A stretch of DNA of 64,000 nucleotides from Pyropia yezoensis (lineage: Eukaryota; Rhodophyta; Bangiophyceae; Bangiales; Bangiaceae). The stretch lies in the NCBI GenBank assembly GCA_009829735.1, contig CM020618.1, positions 36,060,894 through 36,124,893 of the forward strand, read 5' to 3'. The position numbers and the translations under genes were made by a program. Of the stretch, positions 9,993 through 19,979 are shown in pieces. Below the pieces are notes generated by a model, which was given only the letters and a program-made list of their open reading frames with translations, was not told where the DNA came from and did not search any database. How positions within the stretch are numbered: position 1 is the first letter of the stretch; every line of letters begins with the position of its first letter.

Positions 9993-11498
9993 ATGGAGTC
10001 CTTACTGGCGCCCGCCAACCACCCGTCCCCCCCGCGCCCCGCGAAGGGGGCGGCCGCTTTCGTCCCCGCCGCTGCCGCGGCCGCCGCCCCCCCCCGTACC
10101 GCGGCGGCGGCGGCTGGCGTGGTGATGGTGGTCGGGCGCCCCCGCGTCCACGCCGCCGCGGTGGTCGGCGCGGCGCCGCCCGTGGGCGCCCGCCTGTGGT
10201 GGCCAACGTCGTCCGCACGGCGGCGGTGCGGCAGCGTCGGGGGCGGCCGGCGGCTTGCGTCGCGGGCGGCACCGCGGGCGGCGGCGACGCCCCCCCCTGC
10301 CGCCCCCGCGGCTGGGGATGCGGGCGGCGGCAGCAGTGGCGGCGACGGTGGCGGCGGCGGCGGCGGCGGTGGCGCCCTGTCGGCGCTCGCCACCGCGTCG
10401 GCCGCCCTCACCGACGCCTTCCCGCTGCTGACGCTGGCCGCCGGGGCGGCGGCGCTGGCCTCCCCCGCCACCTTTGTCGGCGCCATCTCCCCCGCCCTCA
10501 CCGAAGCGTCCTTGTCAGCGCTGATGCTGTCCATGGGCCTTACCCTGTCGGTTGCGGACATCCGGCGGGGCCTGTCCCGCCCCGCCCTGCTCCTCGCGTC
10601 GGTCGCCCTCTGCTACGGCGTCATGCCCGCGCTCGCGTCGGCCATCGCGTCGGTGGCGGGGCTGTCGGCGGGCCACCGGGCGGGGCTGCTGCTGCTGGGC
10701 CTCATCTCGGGGGGCCAGGCGTCCAACCTGTGCGTCCACATTGCGGGCGGCGATGTGGCGCTGTCGGTCGCCATGACCACCGCCTCCACGCTGGGCGCGG
10801 CACTTGCGGTGCCGGCGCTGGCCAGCCACCTCCTGGCCGCGTCGGTTGGCGTCGGTGCGGCGGGCCTCGCCGCCACCACCGCCCGGCTGGTGCTGGCGCC
10901 CGTCGCGGCGGGGGCGGTTGCCAATGCGGTGGCACCCCGGTCCATGCGGGCGCTCCGCCCCCTCCTCCCGGCGGTGGGCATTGGCGCCACCCTCCTCATC
11001 ATCCTGGGCGCCACCGCCCGGGCGGCGCCGGTGGTGGCGCCCGCCCTGTCGGCGCTGGCCCTGCCCGTCGCAGCGCTCCACGCGGGGGGCTTTGTGGCGG
11101 GCTGGGCGGTCGCCAAGGCGCTCGCCGCCGCCGGGCTGGCGGGCCCCCGCGGGGCGGGCCGCCGGGGGAGTGGCGTCGCGCGGACGCTTGCGTTTGAGGC
11201 GGGCTTTAAGAGCCCGGCGCTCGCGTACGTACTTGCCGTCAAGCACTTTGGGGCGGACGTGCGGCTGGCGCCGGCGGTGAGCATCTTGGTGTTGGCACCC
11301 CTGGCGGCGGCGGCGGCCGCCCTGTTGCGACGGTTGTACGTTGGGGGGGGGGGGAGGCGGGGGGGGGGCGCCCGAGGGCGGGTGGGATGGAGTGGGGGGG
11401 GCGGGTTGGGGGGGTTGGGGGGCATTGGGCGAGCGGATGAGCGGTCATGGGGGAGGGCAGACGTCGTGGCCGGCTGCAAGCCGCCCGGCTACGGCTGA
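9993..11498 (+). CDS. BASS-family (bile acid:sodium symporter-like) transporter
   Basis: A 501-residue membrane protein. In algae and plants BASS carriers sit in the plastid envelope and move pyruvate, 2-keto acids or glucosinolate precursors, often with Na+. About residues 140-449 hold some nine to ten hydrophobic helices. Family hallmarks are LMLSMGLTLSVADIRRGL (GLTL plus the following Asp), GLISGGQASNLCVHIAGGDV, where plants have CPGGTASN, and ALSVAMTTASTLGA. Near the end is FEAGFKSPALAYVLAVKHF, matching the ExGxQNxxLAxxLAxxHF helix. The N-terminus, about 125 residues, is Ala/Pro/Arg-rich with few acidic residues, as a plastid transit peptide would be. The ATG at 9993 was chosen because the peptide before it lacks this character. 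The C-terminus after the last helix is Gly-rich. The transported substrate cannot be read from the sequence. The gene is convergent with the PAQR gene. Confidence 0.85.
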   Translation: MESLLAPANHPSPPRPAKGAAAFVPAAAAAAAPPRTAAAAAGVVMVVGRPRVHAAAVVGAAPPVGARLWWPTSSARRRCGSVGGGRRLASRAAPRAAATPPPAAPAAGDAGGGSSGGDGGGGGGGGGALSALATASAALTDAFPLLTLAAGAAALASPATFVGAISPALTEASLSALMLSMGLTLSVADIRRGLSRPALLLASVALCYGVMPALASAIASVAGLSAGHRAGLLLLGLISGGQASNLCVHIAGGDVALSVAMTTASTLGAALAVPALASHLLAASVGVGAAGLAATTARLVLAPVAAGAVANAVAPRSMRALRPLLPAVGIGATLLIILGATARAAPVVAPALSALALPVAALHAGGFVAGWAVAKALAAAGLAGPRGAGRRGSGVARTLAFEAGFKSPALAYVLAVKHFGADVRLAPAVSILVLAPLAAAAAALLRRLYVGGGGRRGGGARGRVGWSGGGGLGGLGGIGRADERSWGRADVVAGCKPPGYG

Positions 11499-12153
11499 GT
11501 GCTGGCCGCGACGAGCCGCGGGTGGGTGGGCAACCACAGCCGCGTGGCGGCGACAGGGGCCGTGCGCTAACCGCTGCGCCCGCTCCCGTGCTTCCGACGT
11601 CCCTGTCCCGCGCGGCCGGATTGCCGCCGTCGCCCTCCCCCCCCCGCCTCCTCCCCCTCCCTCCTGGCGCTGCCCTTTCCCCTCGCCCATCCATTCCCCG
11701 ACAGCGGCGCGCGCACGCCCTTTTCCGCATCCACTGGCGCGCCAGCGACGGACGAGACCAAGTGAAGGGGGGGGGAGGCGGCCGACACGAGCACTCTTCC
11801 CCGTCGGGCGTCGTGCCCATAGAGACTGCGCCTATGCTAAAGGAGGGCCCTCACAAATCGTACAGCACCGTGGCTGTTCTTCCTTACTGGCACTTGCCCC
11901 GTCTTTCTCCACAACTGGTGTTACCCTAAAAGGGGCAGCCACGCCTGCGCGCCGTGGAAACCATGCGCCCATCCCATCAAGGCCGCCCCCGCCACACGGG
12001 TCGCGCGCCTGCCCAGGATGTGCACAAGAGCAACCGACGGCAGCGGCATCAGCCAGATCTCTACTCCCCGCCCACCCGCGCCCCCGCCAGCCATGTGGTC
12101 GCCCTCTTAGACCCACCACCCCGCCGGCCAGCGAGCAGCGGCTCAGCGACGCC
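11499..12153. other. Convergent intergenic region, transporter / PAQR
   Basis: Both flanking genes end here, so it holds their 3' UTRs and terminators. It is GC-rich, with no protein-like reading frame that I recognise on either strand. Confidence 0.4.
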
Positions 12154-12887
12154 TCATACCGGCACCAACGGGGACAGTGTGCAACCATACACGAGCCGGT
12201 ACCGAAAGTTGCGGACGCAGACGTACCAGTGCAGCGCCGCGGCCCCAATCACGCACACGTGCATGAGCTGGTGGCTGGCGCCAAGGAGGTCGTAGCGGCC
12301 CTTGCGGGCGCAGCACTCAGGGTAGCGGGTGGCAAAGAGGATGGCGCCCGCCAGGTAGGCCGCGGCCACCCCCGACAGCCACACCGCCTCGGTGGTAAAC
12401 TCGGGGTGCCACCCCGACACGGCGCCCAGGTGCGCCAGCGGCGTAAAGCAGATGCCGCCCAGCACCGAAAACGTGACCGCGCGGGTGGTGCGAAAGGCGG
12501 GCGAGTCAAACCGCGGGTGCATGATGGCCACCACTGTCGCGGCCGTGGCGGCCAGCACACCCACGGTGTGGGGGGTGGTGGTGGCGGGCGTCGGGGAGCA
12601 GTAAAACCCCCAAAACGACCCCGTCAGGCTATGAGACGCGCACAGCAGCGCAATCGCGCAATAGTCGATCCGGGACAGCAGCTTCAACGCGGCTGGCGAG
12701 AAGTTCCAGAAAATGTGAAAAGCCGTAGACGACGCCATGCACGCGCAGACGCCGAGCAGCAGCGGGCCAAAGCCGTAGAGCCACGCCTCAGACAGCAGCC
12801 GCGACAGGGCAGGGCGGAGGTGCGCGGCTGCGTCGCCGAGGGCACTCAGGCCGCCGTCGCCGAGGGCGCTGAGACCGCCGTCGCCGC

Positions 12888-12918
<31 letters not shown>

Positions 12919-13512
12919 ACCGCCAGCCGCCAATGCGCCCGTCGCAAGCGCCGCCGCTACCGACGCGGGCGCGTGGCGGAGTGCCACAAACAGCTCCTCG
13001 GCGGCCCCCCAGGCGGGCAGGCCTAGCGCCGTCGACACCTGCCCCCGCGCCGCCGCCACAGCTGCCGCGGCCGACGACGCGACCTGCCCCCGCGCGGCCG
13101 CCACCGCCGCCGCCGCCGCCGACGTTGCCGTCGCCGCCGTCGGCGTTGCCACCGCCGCCGCCGCCAGCCCGTCAACCGATCGCCAGGCGCCCACCACCGT
13201 ATCTTCTGTGGTGATGACGGTGGCGGTGTAGATGGCGAGGCCGACAAAGAGGAGGAAGCCGAGCGCGTGGCTCCAAATGTTAAACGTCTCGTTGTGGGGG
13301 AAGAGGAAGAAGCCCGTCGCGATGAGGTGCCGCACCGACTGGATCTGCGGGCGGTAGTAGCTGGTCAGGTACTCATTGTCTTGCATCCAGGGGGGGAGCG
13401 ACGAAAAGTCCACTGTCCGCCACGGGTGGGGGGTAGGAGCACACGCGTCGGGGGGGGGGGGGGGGGGGGGGGGAAGGAGGGGGAGCCCCCCCTCCGCCGC
13501 CACAAGGGCCAC
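12154..13512 (-). CDS. PAQR/adiponectin-receptor-like heptahelical membrane protein
   Basis: 452 residues. The PAQR family includes adiponectin and progestin receptors, plant HHPs and yeast Izh proteins. Several act as zinc-dependent lipid hydrolases (ceramidase-like). The cytosolic entry motif is textbook: LPPWMQDNEYLTSYYRP (residues 39-54) and HNETFNIWSHALGFLLF (73-89). The zinc ligands expected of the family are visible as the His in SSTAFHIFW (about residue 264) and the two in SHQLMHV (about 411-415), with another His in ALHW. Seven hydrophobic segments can be counted. A poly-Ala/Gly insert of more than 100 residues sits in the first loop (about 115-240), as seen in other proteins of this window. 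The N-terminus starts just before a run of eight Pro codons written as 24 G on the + strand (13450-13473), so an upstream start in another frame cannot be excluded. Confidence 0.88.
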
Positions 13513-14243
13513 CGCCGCCGGCCGCGGTGGCGGCCGGCGGCGGCGATGCCCGCCGACGGTGGCGGCGCACGGCCGGGGCGTCGGTGCCCGCCATCACCGC
13601 GGCAGTGGTGGGGGACGCGACGGGCACGGCCGTAGCGGCGGGGCGGGGCCGCCCACCGGCAGTGCCACAGCCGCCGCCGCACCGGTCGGGGGGTGCCCTT
13701 GGCGACGGGACGCGACGCCCACGGTGTGCAGCGGGAACACTAGGTACACAAGAAGGGCGGGGCCCAGGGGGGGGGGGGGGGGGGGGGGGAGGGAGGACGG
13801 GAACGGGCACGCCGGGGGAGGAGGCAGGGCGGCGGGCGGGCGAGGTCGGAGGGCCTACGACACCGACCCACCTGGGCGGGCGAGGTCGGAGGGCCTACGA
13901 CACCGACCCACCTGGGCGGCTGCCACCGCCCCGCCCTCCCAGTGGCGGTCGCAGATGTGCTCTCTAGCAGAGCTCTGCTCGTAGGCCGCCACCACACCCC
14001 CTACCTCCCAGAACGCACCCCCGCCTGCAGCGCCTGCCGGCGGAGCGGGTGTAGAAATTTCCAGGCCCGCACAAACATCAATTTGTCCCCGCTTCCTGAC
14101 CACTGAAGTCGGCCGCCAACGAATAGTCCTCAGAATACGTATATATCCGTCCACGAACGACCAATGTCAATATTCAGATCCTTTGCAGAAGTATCAATGG
14201 AAGGACTGTTCGAGGCTTGCCACTTGGGGTTTTAAAGACATTC
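13513..14243. other. Intergenic region with a short tandem duplication
   Basis: Upstream of the PAQR gene. It is GC-rich at first with a 23-base G run (13767-13789) and the 40-bp duplication listed separately. From about 14040 the GC content drops. No gene recognised. Confidence 0.35.
13837..13919. repeat. 40-bp unit repeated twice in tandem
   Basis: The block beginning cgaggtcggagggcctacga recurs exactly 40 bases later (13841 and 13881), with no visible mismatch over the unit. Such perfect identity suggests a recent slippage or duplication event. Confidence 0.85.
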
Positions 14244-15028
14244 TCAAAGAGAAGGCCGGTTTGCAGTGCCGCTTTGCATAAACAAGACGCTGCTCTGATT
14301 GGTCGAGCGTGAGCGCAGTGGTTCAACCCACCAGCGTGGTGCCCAGAGACACTGGACCATTGTGGTACAAGGGTGCGCAGCCGACTGCGCAGCGGCCGCC
14401 GCGGCGGCGACGGTGGCGGAGCGATCCCCCCAGGTACGTGCCAGGGATGCATGACAGGCCACCAGCACCGCCGCCGCGTGGCGGCCACGTCGGCGTGGCG
14501 GTCTGCTGCCTCTTTGGGGAACGGCTCCCTCGTCAGGGGGGGGCGTCAGGCAGACAGCTTCATTCGCCGTACCTCGCTGCACTTGCAGCTCCTTCCGGGT
14601 GCGAAAGTCATGTGCCGTCACTAGCCACACAAAGCAGATGGACAGGACGGGCGTCACAACGGCCGCACTCACCACCGCAGAAAGGAGCGAGGGGGGATGG
14701 AGTAGCAGGTGGGGACCCCCGGGGCAGGGGGCCGGCTGCCGGTGCCGAGAGAGGGGCGGCCGGGGGGGCGGCAGCCTGAGTCTAGTCCAGGTGGCTGCTT
14801 CTGGTGGGGTAGGTGCTGGGTGGGGGGCGGCAGCTGCCGAAGGGCTGGCGGCCGCTGGTGGCTGGCCACTAACACACCTGCTCACGGTCACACATGCCTC
14901 GCCAGACATCGGCTGCCGCCCCCAGGCCGCCCCCCCACTGCTGCAGTGGCCCTTCGTGGCCACCTCGAACCGCGCCTGGTCGCTACCCACGTAGCCAAGG
15001 CCGCCTCCCACATGAATCGAAGCCTCAG
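14244..15028 (-). CDS. Possible single-pass membrane protein, last exon of a spliced gene
   Basis: Not recognised. Reading the minus strand from about 15028, a frame runs to a stop at 14244. It encodes a Gly/Ser stretch with Cys (GGGLGYVGSDQARFEVATKG, then GHCSSGGAAW), a Pro-rich linker, a clear membrane segment (LLSAVVSAAVVTPVLSICFVWL) and a basic, Ala-rich tail starting RTRKEL. That order (outside domain, stalk, membrane, basic tail) is typical of a type I membrane protein. The frame has no convincing ATG. An AG acceptor ending near 15029 would start it cleanly, so earlier exons may lie on the minus strand up to about 15400, where YGHRFQLFAPFFK can also be read. It could still be a chance frame in GC-rich DNA. 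Confidence 0.35.
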
Positions 15029-15403
15029 TTCACTACCGCCCCCAGACGCCATCCAAGGCGGCGGTCGCCCTTCCCCCGGCAGCAGCAGACCCCCCCGGCG
15101 ACCGCGGCCGCCACCCTTCCCCGGAAGCGGGCGCTCGCCCCGGCCGCCGTCACTGTTTAGGTTGCGACGGGTGCGCGCCGGCCAACACCTTTGACACAAT
15201 GGGGTGGTGGGGCGGGTGGGAGACTTGGGCGGCACTTGAAGAAGGGGGCGAAGAGCTGGAAGCGGTGGCCGTACTGGGTAGGTCGAGGTGCGTGGGGACA
15301 GTGGCGGGGTCGTCCTACGAGGGACGCGCGGGGAAGGAGGCCACGGTCTGTCTGCCCGCCACACCACCCTCGCGGAGGTGCCAGAGTGTGACAGATTTAC
15401 GTG

Positions 15404-15494
15404 ATAAAATGTCACGAAGCCGCTGTCGGGGGTTCTGCAGAGCTCTCGGCGGGGTTCTGCAGAACCCCTCGACAGCGGCTTCGTGACGTTTTAT
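15404..15494. repeat. Long near-perfect hairpin (inverted repeat, about 38-bp arms)
   Basis: The left arm starts ATAAAATGTCACGAAGCCGC and the right arm is its reverse complement ending GTGACGTTTTAT, with only a few mismatches across about 38 bases and a loop of about 14. The tip contains a second small palindrome built on GGTTCTGCAGAACC. It could be a small foldback element, a MITE remnant or a small-RNA hairpin. Confidence 0.85.
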
Positions 15495-15726
15495 GCTGTC
15501 ATATTTACAAGACCAGATCTGATGGAGCAGTGGATGACAGGAAGTTTCACTGGGAGCCCACTTGGAATTGTAGTGAGACCGTGCGCCTTGCTCGTAGACC
15601 TGATTGATCCTGGGTTTCTCATGTCAATGTCTGTAGCAGCCAATGATAGCGCCAGAGTATTCGGGAAAGAGCGAGCCCCACAACGCATCCACGAAAAGCA
15701 GTGGTTGACGAGCGTCTTTGAGCCAC

Positions 15727-15800
15727 AGACCAGGGGTTGTCCAGCGTATTTGGCTCAAGCGTATACGCGAGTATTTTTCAAGCGTAGAGATGGTACTCGT
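15727..15800 (+). repeat. Dispersed repeat, copy 1 (second copy near 62389-62470)
   Basis: The sequence ccaggggttgtccagcgta followed by aagcgtat, acgcgagtat and aagcgta resembles the DNA at about 62389-62470 (caggggttgccaagcgtac, aagcgtattacgcg, tagcgtactacgcgag). The CAGGGGTTG start is like the end of a hAT-type element, but a matching inverted end was not found. Family assignment is a guess. Confidence 0.4.
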
Positions 15801-16595
15801 GTCATTTTCGCTCAGCATCCCGAATACTCACTTGCTTCATGAGCGTGCATCCACCAAACGCTTGCAGGGAACTCACCCGAGTATTGGCGGCCAGTACTCA
15901 TAGGATATTTTCTCGACTCGTGATACGCGGAGTTCAAAAAAAAAAAAATCAAGCGTAGCACGACCCTGTCGACTCGGATTTTGATGTGTTTTCGCTCCTA
16001 GAACCGACGCCTCCCAGGCGCACCCGCCACAACAACCCTTGATGCGTCGCCGAGGTCCCACGGGCCCTCGGGGCGGTCCCCAGGGTGGGGCGAGTGAGGG
16101 GCTTCTTTGCAGCCTGCTGATGCGATGGAAGGTCAGGCGGTGCTCTCGGGCAAGCCGAAGCCAATGACATCCACTCTTGCCGGCGCCCGTGCACCACCTG
16201 GCTTTTAAATGCCCGCAGGAGTCGTGACAACAGACGGGCCCAGCGCAGGATCCCGTGCTCCCTTCGCTTGTCAAGCATGCAGAAGAGCCATCAGAGAAGG
16301 GAATCCAGTCACACGGAAATGTAAAGTACGGTTCATTTTCGTAGATTGACCTGTTTCTTATGCTGTGGATACTCTTGCAGTACTCATACTGTTGCCGAAA
16401 TTTACTAGTGGCTAGTACGCTTGTGAATACTCATGACTCCGGTCACAGGCGCCACTACGCTTGCCGAGAAGTCGGCTGGCTGACAGTAGGTACTCGCGCC
16501 GCAGCCACGACTTCCAATACAGTCTTTCTCCATTCTTAGAGTGTTTCCATGGGTCCCGACCATCTCGTATACCATCTTGCCGCATTATATATATT

Positions 16596-17072
16596 TTAAA
16601 CGCAACGTGGGCGCCTCTGACTGGCTGAGAACAAGCGCTCTTCAGAATCATAAAGGAGTTGTTGCGGGACGGGGGCTACATGGTCTTCATGGACTACAGC
16701 ATAACTGACACACGACCGAGGGGTCTCTCGGACAGCGATTCGGATGTGGTTACGGAATTCCTGTGTACGCTGAATGTATTGTCCGAGTTCGCACGCGTTC
16801 ATACAGTACGCGATAACATGCACTAGCCCCCCTGCTGGACTGCCCGGGACGTGGAAAGACCGTCCGAATGGTTCCTCGTATCGGCAAAGTAGCGAGACAC
16901 GCAGCGCAAAGAGAGTCATTGTGGAAAAATGTTGCCCTCCTTTGGCAGGAATGGGGATGCATTGGGCATGGAAGACGAAATAGTGTGCCACGTACACGAG
17001 TAATTTGAGGCATAAACGCGTGCCATATGCGACATTCACGCGTCTACATGCGCAAGTATGGCGGTTTCGCAT
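16596..17072 (-). CDS. Hypothetical 158-residue reading frame
   Basis: Not recognised. It lies in lower-GC DNA, has a mixed composition without low-complexity runs, and contains His/Cys-rich stretches. It may be a remnant of a mobile element or a chance frame. There is no clear promoter. Confidence 0.2.
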   Translation of the reverse strand: MRNRHTCACRRVNVAYGTRLCLKLLVYVAHYFVFHAQCIPIPAKGGQHFSTMTLFALRVSLLCRYEEPFGRSFHVPGSPAGGLVHVIAYCMNACELGQYIQRTQEFRNHIRIAVRETPRSCVSYAVVHEDHVAPVPQQLLYDSEERLFSASQRRPRCV

Positions 17073-18509
17073 ATTTTGGTGGTCGTTGCGTGATGACAGC
17101 CAATGATCTTGCTATGTTCGTCGCACTTCTTGGGACGGACGACCGGTCACAGCAACGCATGCCAAATGACTGTCTCCCGTCGGGGCGGGCCGACTCGAGT
17201 CGGCCTTGTCTCTGTGGCTCTCAGTCGTTCTGGGATGTCCGGCGGGACTGTCAACCGCGCGCGCGTCGTTTCCCTGCGTCGCGTACACCCGAACGCCGCG
17301 TTGGCGGTGCGGCCCGCGCCTCCGACGGCGCGCTTGCAGTGGATGTCGCGCAAGTTTTTGTTTCTCGATTTCTTCCAGAGCGCCCTTCCCCGGCCCTCGG
17401 CGGCCCCTCCGGCGCGGCCTCCCGCGGTATTCGGCCTCGAATTTTTCCCGCGCGTGCTTCTACGCCTCCCTTGCGCCCTTCCTCCCACCCCGCTCCCCGC
17501 GTCGCACCCCCCCCGACCCCCCCCGCCCCCCCCTCGTGCTCTTCCGCCCCCCCTCGCCCCTTCCGGCCCAATTGCGTTCCCCATTGGTTTGTCACACAGC
17601 CACCACACCTGCGCCCCCTACGGCACTCCCCCACCCCTTCGAGGGAGGAAAGTGCGTGTCGAGGCCCAGCGCGCACCAAATCAAAGGGACATCCCCCCCT
17701 GCCAGCACAAGTTCCCCAGGTGTGTGGACAGCAGCTCCTCTCTCGGTCGGTGTCGGCCGTCCCGCGCGAGGCTGGGACCAGTGACGCCCCAACCCCCCCT
17801 CGACCCCCCTCCACCCCTCCGACTTTGACTGTTCTGGCCCTGGCCCCTCCCTGTGCTATCACGTGCTATCACCTGCCAGCACCCCCCGTCGTGCCAGCAA
17901 GGGTGCTTGTGGGGCCGCCACGCGGGGTCCGCCGCGATCCCCCCCCCCCCCCAACTATCCCCGTGTGGCCCTGCGTGGCGCCTCCACAGACACCATGACC
18001 ATGATGGTCTTGGCAAATTTTGGGGCGCCTCGTGGTTGCCCTCTCCTTTGGCGGGCCCACTACCAAGTGGCCGCCTCTAGCCCCCCCAGGTGGCTCACCC
18101 CAGAGCGGGCCCCCCCGAGACGGGCCTCCACAATGCTTTGCGGCTGCCTGACGGCCGCGGGTTCCTCCCCCCCTCGCCGCCCCGTACATCGCAAGGATGG
18201 CCCGTAGCCGCTCGACGGCCGCGGGTCTCTCCCGTCATGGGTGATGTTCCCTCTGACGCTCTGCGGCCGCGCTGTCGCCGCGGGTCGTCGCCGACCCCGC
18301 ACCCCTGCCGATCGGCCCCCGTCCGTGCGTAGACGGGTCTCCTTCGGAACACAGGTCGCCGCCCTTCCCCCCTTGCCCCCCCTCCTTGGCGGGTCCGGCA
18401 CGGCCAGGGGTCGTCGCGCCTCCCCCCCCACACCCTATGTTGCGGCCCCCCCCACCCTGTTTTTGCGGCCCCACAGAGGATCGTCGCTGCCGCGCTTGGG
18501 AGACACCCC

Positions 18510-18935
18510 CCCCCGGTGCCAGGGGCGTCTCGGAAGTGCTTGTGACGGCGGAGGGGGAGCGTCACCCCGCCTGGGTTGTCTCCCGGCCGCACGGTTGATG
18601 CGGCTGGTCCTTCAGGCGGCCACGTTGTCTAGGTGGCTGGCCGCCATCCCCCTTGTCGGGCCGCATGGGCAGAGGCGCCTTGCCCGGATTTTTTGGTGGT
18701 GGCGTCCCCCCTCTGGGGGAGTGTCACGCTCGTGGGCGACGGTCGCCCCCCCCTTGGCGACCGCGTGGCGGCCGCGGGTTGGGCCCCCCCCCCCGTTGGC
18801 CGTCCCCACGCTGTTTGCCGCGGCGCTGCGGGAGTGTCGCCCCGCCTGGTTCTCCTCGCGGCCGCACGGTTGATGCGGCTGGTCCCCCAGGGCGGCCACA
18901 TTGTTCACGTGGCTGGCCGCCATCCCCCGTTGTGT
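18510..18935 (+). repeat. Degenerate tandem repeat, period about 270 bp
   Basis: The block around 18560-18660 (cgccgcctgggt-like start, ggccgcacggttgatgcggc, ctggtc, ggcggccac, gtggctggccgccatccccc) recurs at about 18838-18930 with the same order of motifs. The units differ by scattered substitutions, so they are older than the 60-bp array. Confidence 0.6.
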
Positions 18936-19091
18936 TGCCCTCATCGGTGGAGGCGCATCCGCGTGGTGCTCTTGGTGTCCCCCCCGCTGTTTGCGGCCGC
19001 GCCGGAGGGGGCGGCTTCCTCCCCCCCGGCAAGTGTCGCGGCCGCAAGGATTTCGCAGCTGGTGTCGTGACGGGCACCTCGGGGGGGGGGT

Positions 19092-19215
19092 GGTGGAGAG
19101 GCGTTTGCTGTTGGTGGGGGGAGGGGGGCGTTTGCTGCTGCCGGGGGGCGCTTGCTGCTGTTGGGGGGCACTTGCTGCTGCTGGCGGGGGGGGGAGCGTT
19201 TGCTACTGGCGGGGC
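19092..19215 (+). repeat. Short-period minisatellite (GCGTTTGCTGCTG units)
   Basis: Four to five imperfect copies of a unit of about 30 bases containing G(C/A)(G/A)TTTGCTGCTG or CTTGCTGCTG separated by runs of G. Confidence 0.6.
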
Positions 19216-19979
19216 GGGGGGGTTGGATATCACTATCGGCCCCGTCGCGGTGCATCCAGCCCCGCGTGTGGTGGCCATGAACGGCTGGCACGACGGGGCA
19301 CGCGTTTGCATACTTCAAGCTGTTTGCGCGCGCGGTTGTGGGCGTGATTGCGAGCCGCAAGTCGGCCCCCGCGACACCCCTTTCCCCTTTCTGTTGGGCT
19401 GCCTGTCCTCTCCCGTACCGCCTTTTCCCTCGAGCGACCGCAATGTGCGTCAGCCACGCCGACCGGGGCGGGGATCAGCGCCGTTCTGGGGCGAGTTGGG
19501 GTGGACGAGGCGCGGGGGGGGGGGGGGGGGGGGGGGGGGGGCGACCGCCACCGGGAGGCGGGCCGCCCCCACGGAAGATAAGCAAGGGCCAGCGGCGTCG
19601 CGGCTGTCGGCGGCTTTGTGCACGTTGTCGGCGTGCCCAAATCACGGGGCCCGAGTTTGCTTTGTGCCACTGAACGTGCGGCTGCCCGTGGGCGGCTCGG
19701 CCTCCGCCAGGAGAGCCAGTGAACCGGTGGTGGGGGTGAGTGACGGAGCCGACGAGAACGCAACGGCGCCGAGGCTTTCGGCGGCTGTGCTGGCAGTGTC
19801 GCCTGGCGGACCGCGCGGGCCCACAGCACGGTCTGTGCCGCTGGACCTGCCGCTGTCCGTGGGCAGCACAGCCGCAGCCGCAGAACCTGGACTGGGAGCG
19901 GCCGCCAAGCCCACGTCGGTGGACGGGGCCGCCGCGTTGCGGTGGCCCGGCCGGGGCGGCCGGCTACGCCGGACACGAC

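Larger units (their letters stand above)
15495..17100. other. Lower-GC, repeat-like region
   Basis: Base composition differs sharply from the gene block. Short motifs such as GAGTATT/AATACTC and GCGTA recur. One minus-strand frame is listed separately (16596-17072). Nothing else looks like a gene. Confidence 0.4.
17101..19979. other. GC-rich repeat-laden region upstream of the 60-bp array
   Basis: No convincing gene. Frames are open mainly because stops are rare in such GC-rich sequence. It contains degenerate repeats (listed) and G/C runs, including a long G run at about 19506-19541. It may be the left flank, or an internal part, of the Harbinger-type element that follows. Confidence 0.35.
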
